NCBI GenBank assembly: GCA_913030895.1
Contig: CAJWGK010000006.1
Span: forward strand, 1 to 52,704
Direction of reading: 5' to 3'
DNA: 52,704 nucleotides
Origin: an uncultured Flavobacteriaceae bacterium
Lineage (GTDB): Bacteria; Bacteroidota; Bacteroidia; Flavobacteriales; Flavobacteriaceae
Within the stretch, counting starts at the first letter, position 1. Each line of letters begins with the position of its first letter. Below the pieces are notes generated by a model. It worked only from the letters and a program-made list of their open reading frames with translations. It was not told where the DNA came from and did not search any database. The position numbers and the translations under genes are program-made. Below, piece after piece: positions 20,601 to 30,800 of this stretch.

Positions 20601-21268
20601 ATGTTTATGACATACATATGACTGATATGATCAACGGTAGAGAAACTCTTGAAGACTATCAGTTTATTGTCGCGGTTGGGGGCTTCTCAAATTCCGATGT
20701 TTTAGGCTCTGCAAAGGGTTGGGCAGGTGCTTTTTTGTACAACCCAAAAGCCAAGGAAAGTTTAGATAACTTTTTCGCAAGGGAGGATACACTTTCTCTT
20801 GGTGTTTGCAATGGTTGTCAACTTTTTATCGAATTAGGGTTAATTACCCCTGAACATTCAGAATTACCTAAAATGGGTCACAACTCCTCTGGGAAATTCG
20901 AGTGTCAGTTTACTGCTGTCAATATAAATATCTCATCATCAATTATGATGAAAGGATTGGAAGGAAGTACACTAGGGATTTGGGCCGCACATGGAGAAGG
21001 AAAATTTAATCTACCAATGAAGGAGTCTGACTATCAAATTCCCGCAAAGTACCACTATGATAAGTACCCTGCTAATCCAAATGGATCTGATAATAATGCA
21101 GCGATGTTATGCAGCGATGATGGCAGGCATTTGGTTATGATGCCCCATCTTGAACGATCTACTTTTTCTTGGAATTGGGCGCATTACCCCTCCGATAGGA
21201 ATGATGAGTTTTCCCCTTGGATTGTTGCCTTTGAAAATGCCATTGACTGGTTATCTAAAGGGCAATAA
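17615..21268 (+). CDS. purL: phosphoribosylformylglycinamidine synthase
   Basis: 1217 aa; '[13 protein letters not shown]', '[28 protein letters not shown]', C-terminal glutaminase '[14 protein letters not shown]'. Confidence 0.97.
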   Translation: [1217 protein letters not shown]

Positions 21269-21319
21269 AGTCTACTTTCATGTTAGAAAATAATTCTTAT
21301 TTTAGACTCAAAAAGTAAC

Positions 21320-23095
21320 ATGACTCCAAAAAGGATTTTCGATATCCTAGCTTTCCAAGCGAAAAGCAATCCCATAGAAAAGTGTTTGTCCATGAAAAAG
21401 AACGGGGATTGGGAGGCAACATCGACTCTGGAGTTTTTGGAGGCCGCAAACCAAATAAGTTCGGCATTATTAGAGTTAGGCGTTAAACCTCAAGATAAAA
21501 TTGCATTAATCACGACATCTAACAGAACAGAGTGGTCGATTTTTGACATGGGAATACTTCAGTTGGGAGGCGTAACGGTTCCAATTTACCCGACAATCAG
21601 CTCTAGCGATTATGAATATATATTAAATCATTCCGAAAGCACCTATTGTATTGTTTCCGATGAAGAAATTTATCTAAAATTATCCTCAATTAAGGACAAA
21701 TTAAAGAAATTAAAAGGCATCTATAGTTTTGAGGAAATAAAAGGCTGTAAACATTGGTCTGAACTCCTTCAAATCGGAAAGAAAACATTAAATGAGGAAA
21801 AGTTAGACAAAGTAAAATCGAGTGTCAACTCGGAGGATTTAGCTACCATAATATATACATCTGGAACTACTGGTGTCCCAAAAGGCGTAATGCTCAACCA
21901 CAGCAACATCGTATCAAACGTAATTTCCGCTTCTAAAAAAATACCATTAAATATTAACAGCTCCTGTACCTTGAGCTTTCTGCCTGTTTGTCATATTTTC
22001 GAGCGTACTTTTGTCTACTTATACATCTACAACAGTTTAGAAGTTTATTTTGCTGAGTCACTCGAGACAATTCCCGAAAACCTAAAAGAAGTAAAACCGC
22101 ATTTTATCACAGCAGTTCCAAGGTTGTTAGAAAAAATCTACGGTAAATTCTATGAAAAAGGAGATGCTTTAAAAGGTTACAAAAAAATCATTTTTAAATG
22201 GGCAATTAAAATAGCTGAGGTTTACGAACCCGACAATTCTAATGGATTTTGGTATAAACAAAAGCTCAAAATAGCACAAAAATTAGTTTTAAATAAGTGG
22301 AAAGCTGCGCTGGGCGATAATATCAAACTAATCGCTTCAGGAAGTGCTCCGCTTCAAACCCGATTGATTAGACTTTTTTCTGCTGCTAAAATGCCCATTG
22401 TGGAGGGGTACGGTCTGACTGAAACCTCCCCAGTTTTGAGCTTCAATGATATTCGAAATAATGATCTTAAAATTGGAACAGTAGGAAAATCGATTGAAGG
22501 AGTGGAAATCAAAATTGCAGAAGATGGAGAAATTTTATGCAAAGGCCCAAATATTATGGTAGGTTACTACAAGAATGACATACTCACCAGTGAGGTAATG
22601 AGCGGAGATTTCTTTCATACTGGTGATATAGGTACTCTGGATAGTGAAGGCTTTTTAAAAATAACGGATAGAAAAAAGCAAATGTTTAAAACATCAGGCG
22701 GAAAATATATTGCACCTCAGGTTATAGAAAATCAACTTAAAAAATCTCTTTTAATAGAGCAAATTATGGTGATCGGTGAGGGCGAGAAAATGCCTGCTGC
22801 ACTCATTCAACCCAATTTTGATCAATCAAGATTATGGTTTAAAGAAAATGGAGTGAGTTTTGAAGATACCCAAGCAGGTATATGCCAAAATAAAGAATTA
22901 ATTCAACAAATAACGGATGAAATAAGAGTCCATGATGACAAGTTTGGTAGTTGGGAATCTGTTAAAGTTATAAAGCTGACTCCAGATGTATGGTCGGTTG
23001 ACCAAGGACACCTCACTCCTACCATGAAGGTTAAGAGAAAAGCAGTTTTAGATAAGTACCAACCATTGGTTGATGAAATTTACAAGTATTTTTAA
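21320..23095 (+). CDS. AMP-dependent long-chain acyl-CoA synthetase
   Basis: 'TIIYTSGTTGVPKGVMLNHSN', 'GYGLTETSPVLSFN', 'FHTGDIGTLD'. Confidence 0.93.
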   Translation: MTPKRIFDILAFQAKSNPIEKCLSMKKNGDWEATSTLEFLEAANQISSALLELGVKPQDKIALITTSNRTEWSIFDMGILQLGGVTVPIYPTISSSDYEYILNHSESTYCIVSDEEIYLKLSSIKDKLKKLKGIYSFEEIKGCKHWSELLQIGKKTLNEEKLDKVKSSVNSEDLATIIYTSGTTGVPKGVMLNHSNIVSNVISASKKIPLNINSSCTLSFLPVCHIFERTFVYLYIYNSLEVYFAESLETIPENLKEVKPHFITAVPRLLEKIYGKFYEKGDALKGYKKIIFKWAIKIAEVYEPDNSNGFWYKQKLKIAQKLVLNKWKAALGDNIKLIASGSAPLQTRLIRLFSAAKMPIVEGYGLTETSPVLSFNDIRNNDLKIGTVGKSIEGVEIKIAEDGEILCKGPNIMVGYYKNDILTSEVMSGDFFHTGDIGTLDSEGFLKITDRKKQMFKTSGGKYIAPQVIENQLKKSLLIEQIMVIGEGEKMPAALIQPNFDQSRLWFKENGVSFEDTQAGICQNKELIQQITDEIRVHDDKFGSWESVKVIKLTPDVWSVDQGHLTPTMKVKRKAVLDKYQPLVDEIYKYF

Positions 23096-23103
23096 AAAAT
23101 ATT

Positions 23104-23121
23104 TATTATGCATGCATAATA
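23104..23121. promoter_or_regulatory. 18-bp perfect palindrome, candidate MarR-family operator
   Basis: TATTATGCATGCATAATA equals its reverse complement; immediately upstream of the TAAATTTG at 23127. Confidence 0.7.
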
Positions 23122-23126
23122 TTTTG

Positions 23127-23134
23127 TAAATTTG
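23127..23134 (+). promoter_or_regulatory. -7 promoter element of the MarR-acyl-CoA dehydrogenase unit
   Basis: TAAATTTG matches TAnnTTTG, 16 nt before ATG 23151. Confidence 0.6.
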
Positions 23135-23150
23135 AGTAATTGGTTAACAA

Positions 23151-23588
23151 ATGAAAAAAAATACCCTTGATGCTGTGTTGAGATCAACATGGAACTCTGT
23201 GAGTAAGATGTACAATCGAGAAGCATTGAAGTTTGATTCTACAATGGCAACAGGCTTTGCCTTGTTAAATATTGATTCGGAGGGTACCCCATCGACTGCC
23301 TTAGGCCCAAAATTGGGAATGGAATCGACTAGTTTATCTCGATTATTGAAAAGCATGGAAGAAAAAAAACTTATTATTAGAAAACCTAATCCCAATGATG
23401 GTCGTAGTGTTTTGATTTTTTTAACTCAATTTGGAAAAGAAAAAAGGGATTACTCTAGATCGGTTGTATTGAATTTTAACAATCATATTGAAAGCCAGCT
23501 AGACAATAAACAAGTGATGCATTTTCTTCAAGTGGCAGAGTGCATCAAGAAAGAAAGTAAAAAGTTTGAAAATTATATAATAAATTAA
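23151..23588 (+). CDS. MarR family transcriptional regulator
   Basis: wHTH 'TALGPKLGMESTSLSRLLKSMEEKKLIIRKPNPNDGRSVLIFLT'. Confidence 0.92.
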   Translation: MKKNTLDAVLRSTWNSVSKMYNREALKFDSTMATGFALLNIDSEGTPSTALGPKLGMESTSLSRLLKSMEEKKLIIRKPNPNDGRSVLIFLTQFGKEKRDYSRSVVLNFNNHIESQLDNKQVMHFLQVAECIKKESKKFENYIIN

Positions 23589-23600
23589 ACCCAAAGCCTA

Positions 23601-25397
23601 ATGGAAATATCACAAAATACTACTGTTAAAGGAGGGGAATTCATCATCAAAGAGTACAGTCCCGTCGACATTTTTACCCCTGAAGATTTTTCAGAGGAAC
23701 AAATTATGATGAAAGAAAGTGTCCAGGAATTTATAGACCGGGAAGTATGGCCTAATAAAGAACGCTTTGAAAAAAAGGATTATGAATTAACCAAAACCTG
23801 CATGCAAAAGGCAGGAGAACTTGGCTTTCTGGCCGTTGGCGTTCCTGAAGAATATGGTGGCATGGGTATGGGATTTGTCTCTAGTATGCTGGTCTGTGAT
23901 TACATATCTGGTGCTACTGGTTCGTTTTCAACCGCCTTTGGCGCTCATACAGGAATTGGAACGCTACCGATTTTGCTTTATGGAAGTGAAGAACAAAAAC
24001 AAAAATACGTTCCCAAATTGGCAAGTGGCGAGTGGTTTGGATCCTATTGTCTCACAGAACCTGGAGCAGGCTCAGATGCCAATTCGGGAAAAACAAAAGC
24101 GGTATTATCTGAGGATAAAACACACTATTTGATTTCTGGACAAAAAATGTGGATTTCCAATGCTGGTTTTGCTGACTTATTAATTGTTTTTGCTCGGATT
24201 GAGGATGATAAAAGTATTACTGGTTTTATTGTGCCCAATGATCCAAGTAATGGCATTACAATGGGTGACGAGGAAAACAAACTCGGTATTCACGCTTCAT
24301 CAACTCGTCAAGTATTTTTTAACGAAACAAAGGTGCCTGTTGATCATATGTTAGCCTCGCGTGGACAAGGTTTTAAAATAGCTATGAATGCGTTAAATGT
24401 CGGAAGAATTAAACTAGGTGCAGCATGTTTGGATGCACAGAGAAGGGTAATTGACAATGCTGTTCGGTATGCCAACGATAGAATCCAGTTTAAAACTCCG
24501 ATTGCAAAATTTGGTGCAATCAAAGAAAAAATTGCCCGCATGGCAAGCTCCTGTTATGTTAGCGAGTCGGCCAACTACAGGGCAGCTTATGATATTGAAA
24601 CTAAAATAAAAAACTTGCTAGCTGAAGGACACGATCAGCAAACAGCAGAACTAAGGGGGGTTGAAGCGTTTGCTATTGAATGTTCAATAATTAAAGTAGC
24701 AACATCTGAGGATATACAAAACTGTTCAGATGAAGGCATTCAAATTTTTGGAGGTATGGGGTTCTCAGCCGATACACCAATGGAATCCGCTTGGAGAGAT
24801 GCTAGAATTGGAAGAATATATGAGGGTACCAATGAGATTAATAGAATGTTATCCGTTGGAATGTTGTTGAAAAAGTCAATCAAGGGAGAGTTGGATCTTA
24901 TGAATGCTGTTATGAAGGTAGTAGGAGAAATAACCGAAGGAAAAGCTACAACATTAGAGAACCCTGTGAGTGAATTAGCGGAAGAACTCATCAAGTTAAA
25001 AGACCTAAAAAAAGTATTTCTGATGATTGCGGGTTCGGCTTTCCAAAAGTATGGGACAGAGTTCGACAAGCACCAGCAGACACTCCTTGGGCTTTCAGAT
25101 ATGTTGATTGAAATCTATTTTGCTGAATCGGCTTTATTGAGAACAATAAAAAATATTGACCGTGGTTTAGATATGACCTATCAAACCGATATGTCAAAAT
25201 TATATCTTTTTGAGGCTACCGAAATCGTGCTGAAAAGAGCCAAAGAAATCATTGGAAATATTTCGGATGGAGATGCCAAAAAAACACTTCTTAAGGGGGT
25301 TCATCGTTTGTGTAGATATGATGATTTACCAGATATAATCAGTTTAAAAAATCGTATTGCTGATAAAGTGATTGCTGAGAATAAATATTGTTTTTAG
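23601..25397 (+). CDS. acyl-CoA dehydrogenase family protein
   Basis: 'YCLTEPGAGSDANSGKTKAV', 'GGMGFSADTPMESAWRDARIGRIYEGTNEINRML', extended C-terminus. Confidence 0.95.
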   Translation: MEISQNTTVKGGEFIIKEYSPVDIFTPEDFSEEQIMMKESVQEFIDREVWPNKERFEKKDYELTKTCMQKAGELGFLAVGVPEEYGGMGMGFVSSMLVCDYISGATGSFSTAFGAHTGIGTLPILLYGSEEQKQKYVPKLASGEWFGSYCLTEPGAGSDANSGKTKAVLSEDKTHYLISGQKMWISNAGFADLLIVFARIEDDKSITGFIVPNDPSNGITMGDEENKLGIHASSTRQVFFNETKVPVDHMLASRGQGFKIAMNALNVGRIKLGAACLDAQRRVIDNAVRYANDRIQFKTPIAKFGAIKEKIARMASSCYVSESANYRAAYDIETKIKNLLAEGHDQQTAELRGVEAFAIECSIIKVATSEDIQNCSDEGIQIFGGMGFSADTPMESAWRDARIGRIYEGTNEINRMLSVGMLLKKSIKGELDLMNAVMKVVGEITEGKATTLENPVSELAEELIKLKDLKKVFLMIAGSAFQKYGTEFDKHQQTLLGLSDMLIEIYFAESALLRTIKNIDRGLDMTYQTDMSKLYLFEATEIVLKRAKEIIGNISDGDAKKTLLKGVHRLCRYDDLPDIISLKNRIADKVIAENKYCF

Positions 25398-25440
25398 TCA
25401 ATGAAAACAAGCTAAATCCTCATTCTTATACAGGAGATTT

Positions 25441-26335
25441 TTATCGGTAATTATCTGTTTGTAGGTGTTTAAAAAAACCTCGCTGATTTCTTCTAAACTT
25501 ACTAAAATCGAACGTTAGAATAATTTCAAAGATTGAGGGGGAATGAACCTTTGCCATAGATCTTACTGGGAAGGAGTAGCTAAAACCAAATTCAAAGTTC
25601 TCTAGAGACAGGGCAACAGAAAACCCAAGATTATTGAGGTTGAATTGATCTACATTTGAGATTTTTTGGTTCAATCCAACGGAAAATTCACCCATTCTGA
25701 TCTCCTCAATTAAGTTTAGATATAGGCTCTTATTAAAACTAGTCAAAGAAAAATAAGTAAACAGATAAGTGTGTCTGGGAAGAAAGCTTTGATCGTACGG
25801 ATTTACGTCAAACTCATAACCCGCTTGAAAGGATAAACTTATTGGCGTACTGTATTTTTTTTCCTTATTTAGACTTGTATTGGGTCGATTTAAGTGTTTC
25901 AATGAAAGACCAAGGATATAGTCTTCATTGTGAAGTATAAAAGATGCACCCAAATCAAAATAGTTAACATTTTCAATTATTTCTCCCAAAGGGTCAATGG
26001 TTTCAGTATTGATAAAACCAGTGGTAACATCAAGTTGATCCTCAAAAACTAAACTCTCTTTATCAAATTGATTGTTTCCTACCCCAAGTGTTAATGCTGG
26101 AAGAAAATAGGTCCTATTGGAAACCTGAATTTTATATACATAGGTGAATTTGAATATATTAATAGAAAGGTCATTGGAAACTACTTTGAGAGAATTGATA
26201 TCAAACCCCAAACTAAATTTACTGCGGTCAAAGGATAGGGTACCAAATAAGTATTTGTTATCCATCTCAGAGCTTTGACCCAAGGACAAAGAATTATAGA
26301 GGAGACCAACTTTATTTAGATTCTTGATTTGCCCC
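25441..26335 (-). pseudogene. N-terminally truncated PorP/SprF-like outer-membrane protein
   Basis: Collinear with the intact paralogue at 42659-43678 from its 'NQLNRVGVLFNSL' region to the C-terminus 'QIDNYY' (here 'QTDNYR'), but lacks signal peptide and N-terminus; ORF-track start 26361 lies out of frame inside the upstream adhesin fragment. Confidence 0.75.
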
Positions 26336-26914
26336 AATAATTTCATTCCACACCAAACCATCCAGTGAACTTATCCACTGATATCTTGAATCATTTGCTG
26401 CAAGAGCTACCCCCTTTACGGTTGCATTGGTATTGGATTCCAGTAAGAGGTCTGGATAGCCATTACAAATATTAATTATTGATTTATCTACCGGATTATC
26501 TTTAAAAAAAACTACACCTCCATCTTCGATCTCATTTAAAGTTAACACCAATGAAGCTGTCCCAGTGTCACCCCCCTTTTCCAGGGAAACCGTTACCCTA
26601 TCTCCATCAAAAAACAAGTCCGTATGGGTAAAAGTTGAAAGGTTATTAGGGCCTTGCTTTAAAATCCCGTTGATGTAAAACATGTAATTAATTCCATTAT
26701 TAGGTGTTGCCGTAAAGGTGATGGCATCTCCCTCGCAAAAAGTATCACTCGATACAGAACTTGTCAGTGAAGTCGTGACTGTTGCAGTGATACTTTCAAC
26801 GGTAAAATTCGGATTTTCTAGATGGGTGACTTCGCTAAAAACAAATATGAGCGGAGCTAAAAGGCATAAAGCCGTAAAGGAAATTAAGTAGGATTTCTTC
26901 ACAATATGGGGCAT
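26312..26914 (-). pseudogene. N-terminal fragment of a secreted Ig-like repeat protein (adhesin), lacking a T9SS C-terminal domain
   Basis: Signal peptide plus one Ig-like domain 'DTFCEGDAITFTATPNNGINYMFYINGILKQG' resembling repeats in the 4932-aa protein, then 'YQWISSLDGLVWNEIIGAN' followed at once by out-of-frame SprF-like sequence and a stop. Confidence 0.7.
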
Positions 26915-27094
26915 TGTTAAAGCTTTGGGACTCTGCTAATTTACTGAAAATTATTAAGTCGAATCAAATTTTCATTAATTGATCGTTTAAAAACTATATT
27001 TTGAGATGCATTGTTATTTATTTTTCTGTTTGACCGTAAATTCTTGGCTATTCTGATAAACTATTTACCGTAAATCTATTGAGCTTTTGTGAAA

Positions 27095-27718
27095 TTATTT
27101 CTTGTTTTCTTTACCTTCTTTACTATAACGTATTAAGCTGTCAATTATTTTACCTGATCGGTAAGATGTTTTCTGTTTAATTTTTCCACTGGGGTAATAA
27201 TCTATCCAATTTCCATCTCGGTTCCCATTAGAATCAAATTCAATTTGTTTTCTCATTTTACCATTCGAAAAATAAAATTTACTCTGACCGAATAAAATTC
27301 CTTTTTTAAATCCATTCTCTTCCTTTAGAAGACCATTGTTCCAAAAAGTCTTTCTTACACCATCAATCCTGCCGTTTGAATAAAACAGCTGCTCAGCAAT
27401 TTTGCCATTGGAATAATAGTTGATTTTTTCACCATTGAGAATGCCAGAATGGTATTCAGCAAATATTTTTTTACTGCCATTGGTATAAAATGCTTTGTAT
27501 ACTCCGTTTATCTTTCCGTTTTCCGTTGTAAAAGACTTAATTGTGTTTCCTTTTTCATCAAATTGAATAATCTCTCCTGAGAATAACTTTCCTTGAAAAG
27601 TATAAGAAGAGTCACGTGAAGTTCTTATAACATTTATATCCTCAATCTTGACAATTGTTTTTTTGTTAACACATCCTATGATGCTAATCGTTAAGAGTAC
27701 CGCTATGCTAAGTCTCAT
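27095..27718 (-). CDS. MORN-repeat lipoprotein (YwqK-type)
   Basis: Lipobox 'LLTISIIGC'; repeated 'YxNGxxKxxxxFxxGxxxG' units. Confidence 0.85.
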   Translation of the reverse strand: MRLSIAVLLTISIIGCVNKKTIVKIEDINVIRTSRDSSYTFQGKLFSGEIIQFDEKGNTIKSFTTENGKINGVYKAFYTNGSKKIFAEYHSGILNGEKINYYSNGKIAEQLFYSNGRIDGVRKTFWNNGLLKEENGFKKGILFGQSKFYFSNGKMRKQIEFDSNGNRDGNWIDYYPSGKIKQKTSYRSGKIIDSLIRYSKEGKENKK

Positions 27719-27860
27719 AAGTGTTTAGAAATCTTTTACAATACTAAAATAATATATAATAGAATAATGAAATTTTAACATTTACAGATTGCAAACTATT
27801 CCTTAAAAACAACAATAAAGTTGTAAATTTCGCGTTAATGTAAGTGATAGCACTATATCT

Positions 27861-30800
27861 GTGGGGAGATTTAAAAGTTTATTCATACTATCGATAATAT
27901 TATCGATTTGTTTTACCAATACCATGTTGGGTCAACAAACCAATTTAGAGTTTGATGAAGTTCGCATTACTGGTGAAACATCCCCATACGAGATATGTAT
28001 TGGTGAGGTACCAGCATTTGAATTGAGGCTCAGACTTCAGGATCCATCGAGTACCCTCACACTAAATGCAACCAATACACTTTCCTTTTTTGCAATTGTC
28101 ACCACTCCTGAAAACACAATTTCAAAAACGATTACTGGTGTAACCACCTTCAATGAGGGATCAAGTTTAGAAAGTTCTGGAGATGAAACCAAATCATTTA
28201 GTTGGCCAACAACAGGGCCTAACCTCATTCAATTACTCGATGAAGGAGCTACCAGTATCTTTTTTGGCGTCAGAATAGAATCGGGAACATTTACTGACCC
28301 GAATCAGTTAGACGCTGATGATTATGCTGCATCATACACCCTTAACCTGCAAACCTTATCCAATCCTCCGATTCTCACACCTACATCCTCATTGGGAGCT
28401 TTTGATCCAGTTACTGACGCTGTGGACTTATGTTCAGGACAGAGTATAACCATTAGCGTTACAGCAGGGTACACTAATTACCAAATGATTAGAACAGTTT
28501 CGGATACCGGACAAGTTACACAAGGCGCAATAACTACTTCTAACACTTTTACACTAACTGACGTTCATCCTGGTGGTGAAGAATTTAAAATTCGTGTTTT
28601 CAATCAGGATTGTCCACAAGATACTTCTACTTACTATATTAATGTTGTTAGTAATACGACGATCAATTTGTCGGCAAACAACAATCCCTCCTGTTCGGGA
28701 GAAAATCAGAATTTCACCGCTACAGGTTCAGGAAACTGGTTTGAGTTTTTAGTTTTATCTGGTGGGGTTTTAAGCTTACAGATTGCTTCGGAATCCAATA
28801 CTTGGAGCTCAACGAGCTTGCTCAACAATGATGTTGTTTATGTGAGAAGTTATTTTAGTTCCTCTTCCGTTTGTTATAGTGAAGATAGTGCTACAATAAT
28901 TATTAATAGTATAACTGGTAATAACTCAATCACTGGAAATCAAACGATTTGTCCCGATGAAACTCCTGCTTTACTTCAGTCTGATGAGGTTCCCTCTGCG
29001 GATCGAGCTGGAGCAACATCAAGTTTTGTTTGGGAATTAAATAACGGGACTGGATGGCAGACCATCAACGGCACCAATGGTGCCACCTTCCAACCTCCAG
29101 CATTAACTCAAACGACGGCCTATAAAAGGTATTTAAAAAGCGAATTAGGTACTTCAGAATGTCTGAGCTTGGAATCAAATATTGTTACGGTCACTGTGGA
29201 AGCATCACCGACTGTCAGTATATCCTCTGGTTTTTCTCAAAATATTATCTGTGATGATGAACCATTCACATTAACGGCCTCAGCAGGCGGAATTACTGGT
29301 GCAACTTATGAGTTTATAATCAATGAGTCCGATAGCCAGACCATAACGGCTACCAGCACAGAGACCTCTGTCGATTTTAATCCTGCAGCACCATATACCG
29401 CAACAACAACAGTAAGAGTTATTGTTACAACACCCTCAGGATGTTCTACCACTGCATCGCTTACAGTTATAGAAAACCTGTTAACACCTGGAAGTATTTC
29501 AGGAACCCAATCTGTTTGCCTTGAGGGAGTCCCCACTCAATTAACAAGTGTAGCAACTGCAAGCTCATCAAATGCTAGTGCTACGATAAGTTACCAGTGG
29601 CAAAGTTCTCCAAATGCAGATTTTAGTTCTCCCGTAATCAATATAGAAGGGGCTACGGGTGAAAATTTCCAGCCAGGATCTATCACGCAAACTACCTATT
29701 ATCGCAGGTTAGATATGTCCACAATTGAAAGTAAAACCTGTAGTGCGATAACAAATAAATTAACCATTGAAGTAAAAGAAGGGCCAGGAGGTCAATTGCT
29801 TATCAACGGAGAGGATATAGCCGCAAAAACACTTTGTCCAAGTGACGTTCCAGTATTTACTGTTAGCGGAGGAACTGGTCAGTCCTTCGAATTTAGAAGA
29901 GATGGAGCGGTAGTCGAAACCAATGAATCTGGAACTTACAGTCCCGATGATTTATCAGGAATTGAAAAGATTGATGTGGTCGTTTACGACCTACCACTAG
30001 ATGGAGGCAACATTGACCCTGAAGCTTGTTTGTCCCTTACCAACTCAATTACTGTGACAGTTCTCAACGAAGTAAATGTTGAGTTAGTCACTACCAATGC
30101 AATAAACAATGTATTTTGTGCTGGTGAAAATGTGATTTTTACGGTTAACGAACCAATAGGAAATAATTTTGAATTTATAATCAATGATCAGCAAATTGCA
30201 AGTGGAGCCATAAATACCACAAGCACTACTCTACTCTCAGATGATGATGAAGTCACCGTTATCGTCACCCTTCCGTCCGGATGTACTGCAATCACCTCTA
30301 TAACATTAACAGAAAATGGAATTACGCCTGGGAGTATTTCAGGAACTCAGTCTGTATGCCTTGGTGGTATACCAACTGAGATTACAAGCTTAGCTACACC
30401 GACGACTTCAAGTGGTTTGGCTAGCGTAACTTATCAATGGCAAAGTTCTGCCAACGCTGACTTCACCGCCCCGGTTATCACTATTGATGGTGCAAACAAT
30501 GTGAATTATCAACCAGGTGTAATAAACGAAACTACCTATTACCGTCGGGTCGATATTTCAACATTAAATGGGAAATCCTGTTCAAATACTACAAATAAAG
30601 TAACGGTAGCTGTTAAAAATGAACCTGGAGGTCAACTGTTAATTGATGGTGAAAACCTCGCTACCAAGACAATATGCCAAAACGACATTCCTTTTCTATC
30701 AGTTGATGGAGGAACTGGACAATCATTTGAATTTAGAAGAGACGGAACAGTGGTAGAAACCAATGAATCCGGATCCTACTCTCCAGATAATTTAGCTGGA

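Noticed and set aside
25400-27100. Transposase or IS element to explain the collapsed cassette
   Set aside because: No transposase-like ORF and no terminal inverted repeats recognised near the junction; simple deletion is sufficient.
27095-27718. MORN-repeat protein as an antitoxin of a toxin-antitoxin pair
   Set aside because: The YwqK 'antitoxin' label is only a family name; there is no adjacent toxin ORF and the protein carries a lipoprotein signal.
27781-27860. ACAAC-aataaa-GTTGT inverted repeat upstream of the giant gene as a riboswitch or operator
   Set aside because: Only a 5-bp stem in AT-rich DNA; not distinguishable from chance by eye.
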